A stretch of DNA of 62,174 nucleotides from Candidatus Firestoneibacteriota bacterium (GTDB lineage Bacteria; Oederibacteriota; D2-FULL-39-29): positions 1 to 62,174 of the forward strand of contig JAPLKO010000058.1 of the NCBI GenBank assembly GCA_026388015.1, given 5' to 3'. Shown here one piece after another: positions 62,100-62,174 of the stretch. Under the pieces are notes generated by a model. It was given only the letters and a program-made list of their open reading frames with translations. It made no database searches and was not told where the DNA came from. A program made the translations under genes and the position numbers. How positions within the stretch are numbered: position 1 is the first letter of the stretch; the number at the start of each line of letters is the position of its first letter.

Positions 62100-62174
62100 C
62101 AGGGCGACCACAGTTTCTGCTACCGCCTGGAGCTTTACTTTGGTTTGTTGAGAGGCAGGCTTTTGATCGATATC
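62031..62174 (-). pseudogene. fragment resembling an AlbA_2 (schlafen-like) domain, open at the right edge
   Basis: On the minus strand an open frame enters at 62174 and ends with TGA at 62031-62033. It reads VKLQAVAETVVALSNSTGGFIYLGVSDD, seen here as VAETVVALSNSTGG then FIYLGVSDD, followed by an odd tail ITRTDAR. The ANTxGGxIxIGVxDD-like pattern is that of AlbA_2 DNA-binding domains in RecG-like/transcriptional regulator proteins. It stops just after the motif, inside hsdR coding sequence, so the fragment is cut by the same junction that truncates hsdR. It could also be an assembly join. Confidence 0.5.

Noticed and set aside
1..62174. tRNA, rRNA, riboswitch or insertion-sequence transposase genes
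   Set aside because: No cloverleaf, rRNA signature, known aptamer pattern or transposase frame was found by reading both strands; a covariance-model search would be needed to exclude small RNAs.

Overview
The window reads as the chromosome of an uncultured, diderm, peptidoglycan-producing bacterium. Evidence for this is a complete division and cell-wall (dcw) cluster, a MurE with the DNPR signature of meso-diaminopimelate ligases, lipoprotein signal peptides, and a C-terminal-Phe beta-barrel protein next to secA. Spacing to Shine-Dalgarno sites is normal, starts are ATG/GTG/TTG, and TAA, TGA and TAG all act as stops. The mix of DUF4091-type, CBM9-like, heparinase-like and PQQ-propeller secreted proteins resembles Lentisphaerae/Planctomycetes or candidate phyla such as Firestonebacteria or Omnitrophota. 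That taxonomic guess is low-confidence.

Region A (1-20.8 kb) is an island of mostly secreted carbohydrate-active proteins: SGNH esterase, CBM9-esterase fusion, heparinase II/III-like lyase, AGE-type epimerase, two DUF4091-like proteins, a CBM9-only protein, a PQQ propeller and a parallel beta-helix protein. Two small-molecule enzymes (AAC(3)-like, cyclase-like) and the housekeeping GTPase typA lie among them. Three genes are visibly decayed: an SDR, a beta-helix protein reduced to its two ends, and an alpha/alpha-toroid protein. No transporter or regulator of a classical polysaccharide-utilisation locus is present.

Region B (20.8-24.8 kb) is a small defence-like block. It holds an orphan AbiEii-like nucleotidyltransferase with a damaged motif, a lipoprotein, and an AbiEi-AbiEii pair whose sigma-70 promoter abuts a perfect 38-bp palindrome. 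A three-TM protein follows in the same apparent transcription unit, closed by a bidirectional terminator.

Region C (24.8-46.9 kb) is nudix hydrolase (minus strand), then mraZ-rsmH-ftsL-ftsI-murE-murF-mraY-murD-ftsW-murG-murC-murB-ddl-ftsQ-ftsA-ftsZ. It continues, after a hairpin, into two polysaccharide deacetylases, an N-acetylmuramoyl-L-alanine amidase and the peptidoglycan editing factor pgeF. The cluster starts at a TTGACA-17-TATACT promoter with three 10-bp-spaced GTGG MraZ boxes.

Region D (47-56.3 kb) is mixed: a nitroreductase preceded by T9-A-G9, a second AAC(3)-like enzyme, a sugar isomerase, an outer-membrane barrel, secA, a membrane protein, a GT2 glycosyltransferase and a DUF362 ferredoxin-like protein.

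Region E (56.5 kb to the end) is a type I restriction-modification locus in the order hsdM-hsdS-dinD-small ORF-hsdR. dinD contains a perfect 32-bp palindrome and is bracketed by repeat sequences. hsdR stops early where an opposite-strand fragment resembling an AlbA_2 (schlafen-like) domain enters from the right edge.
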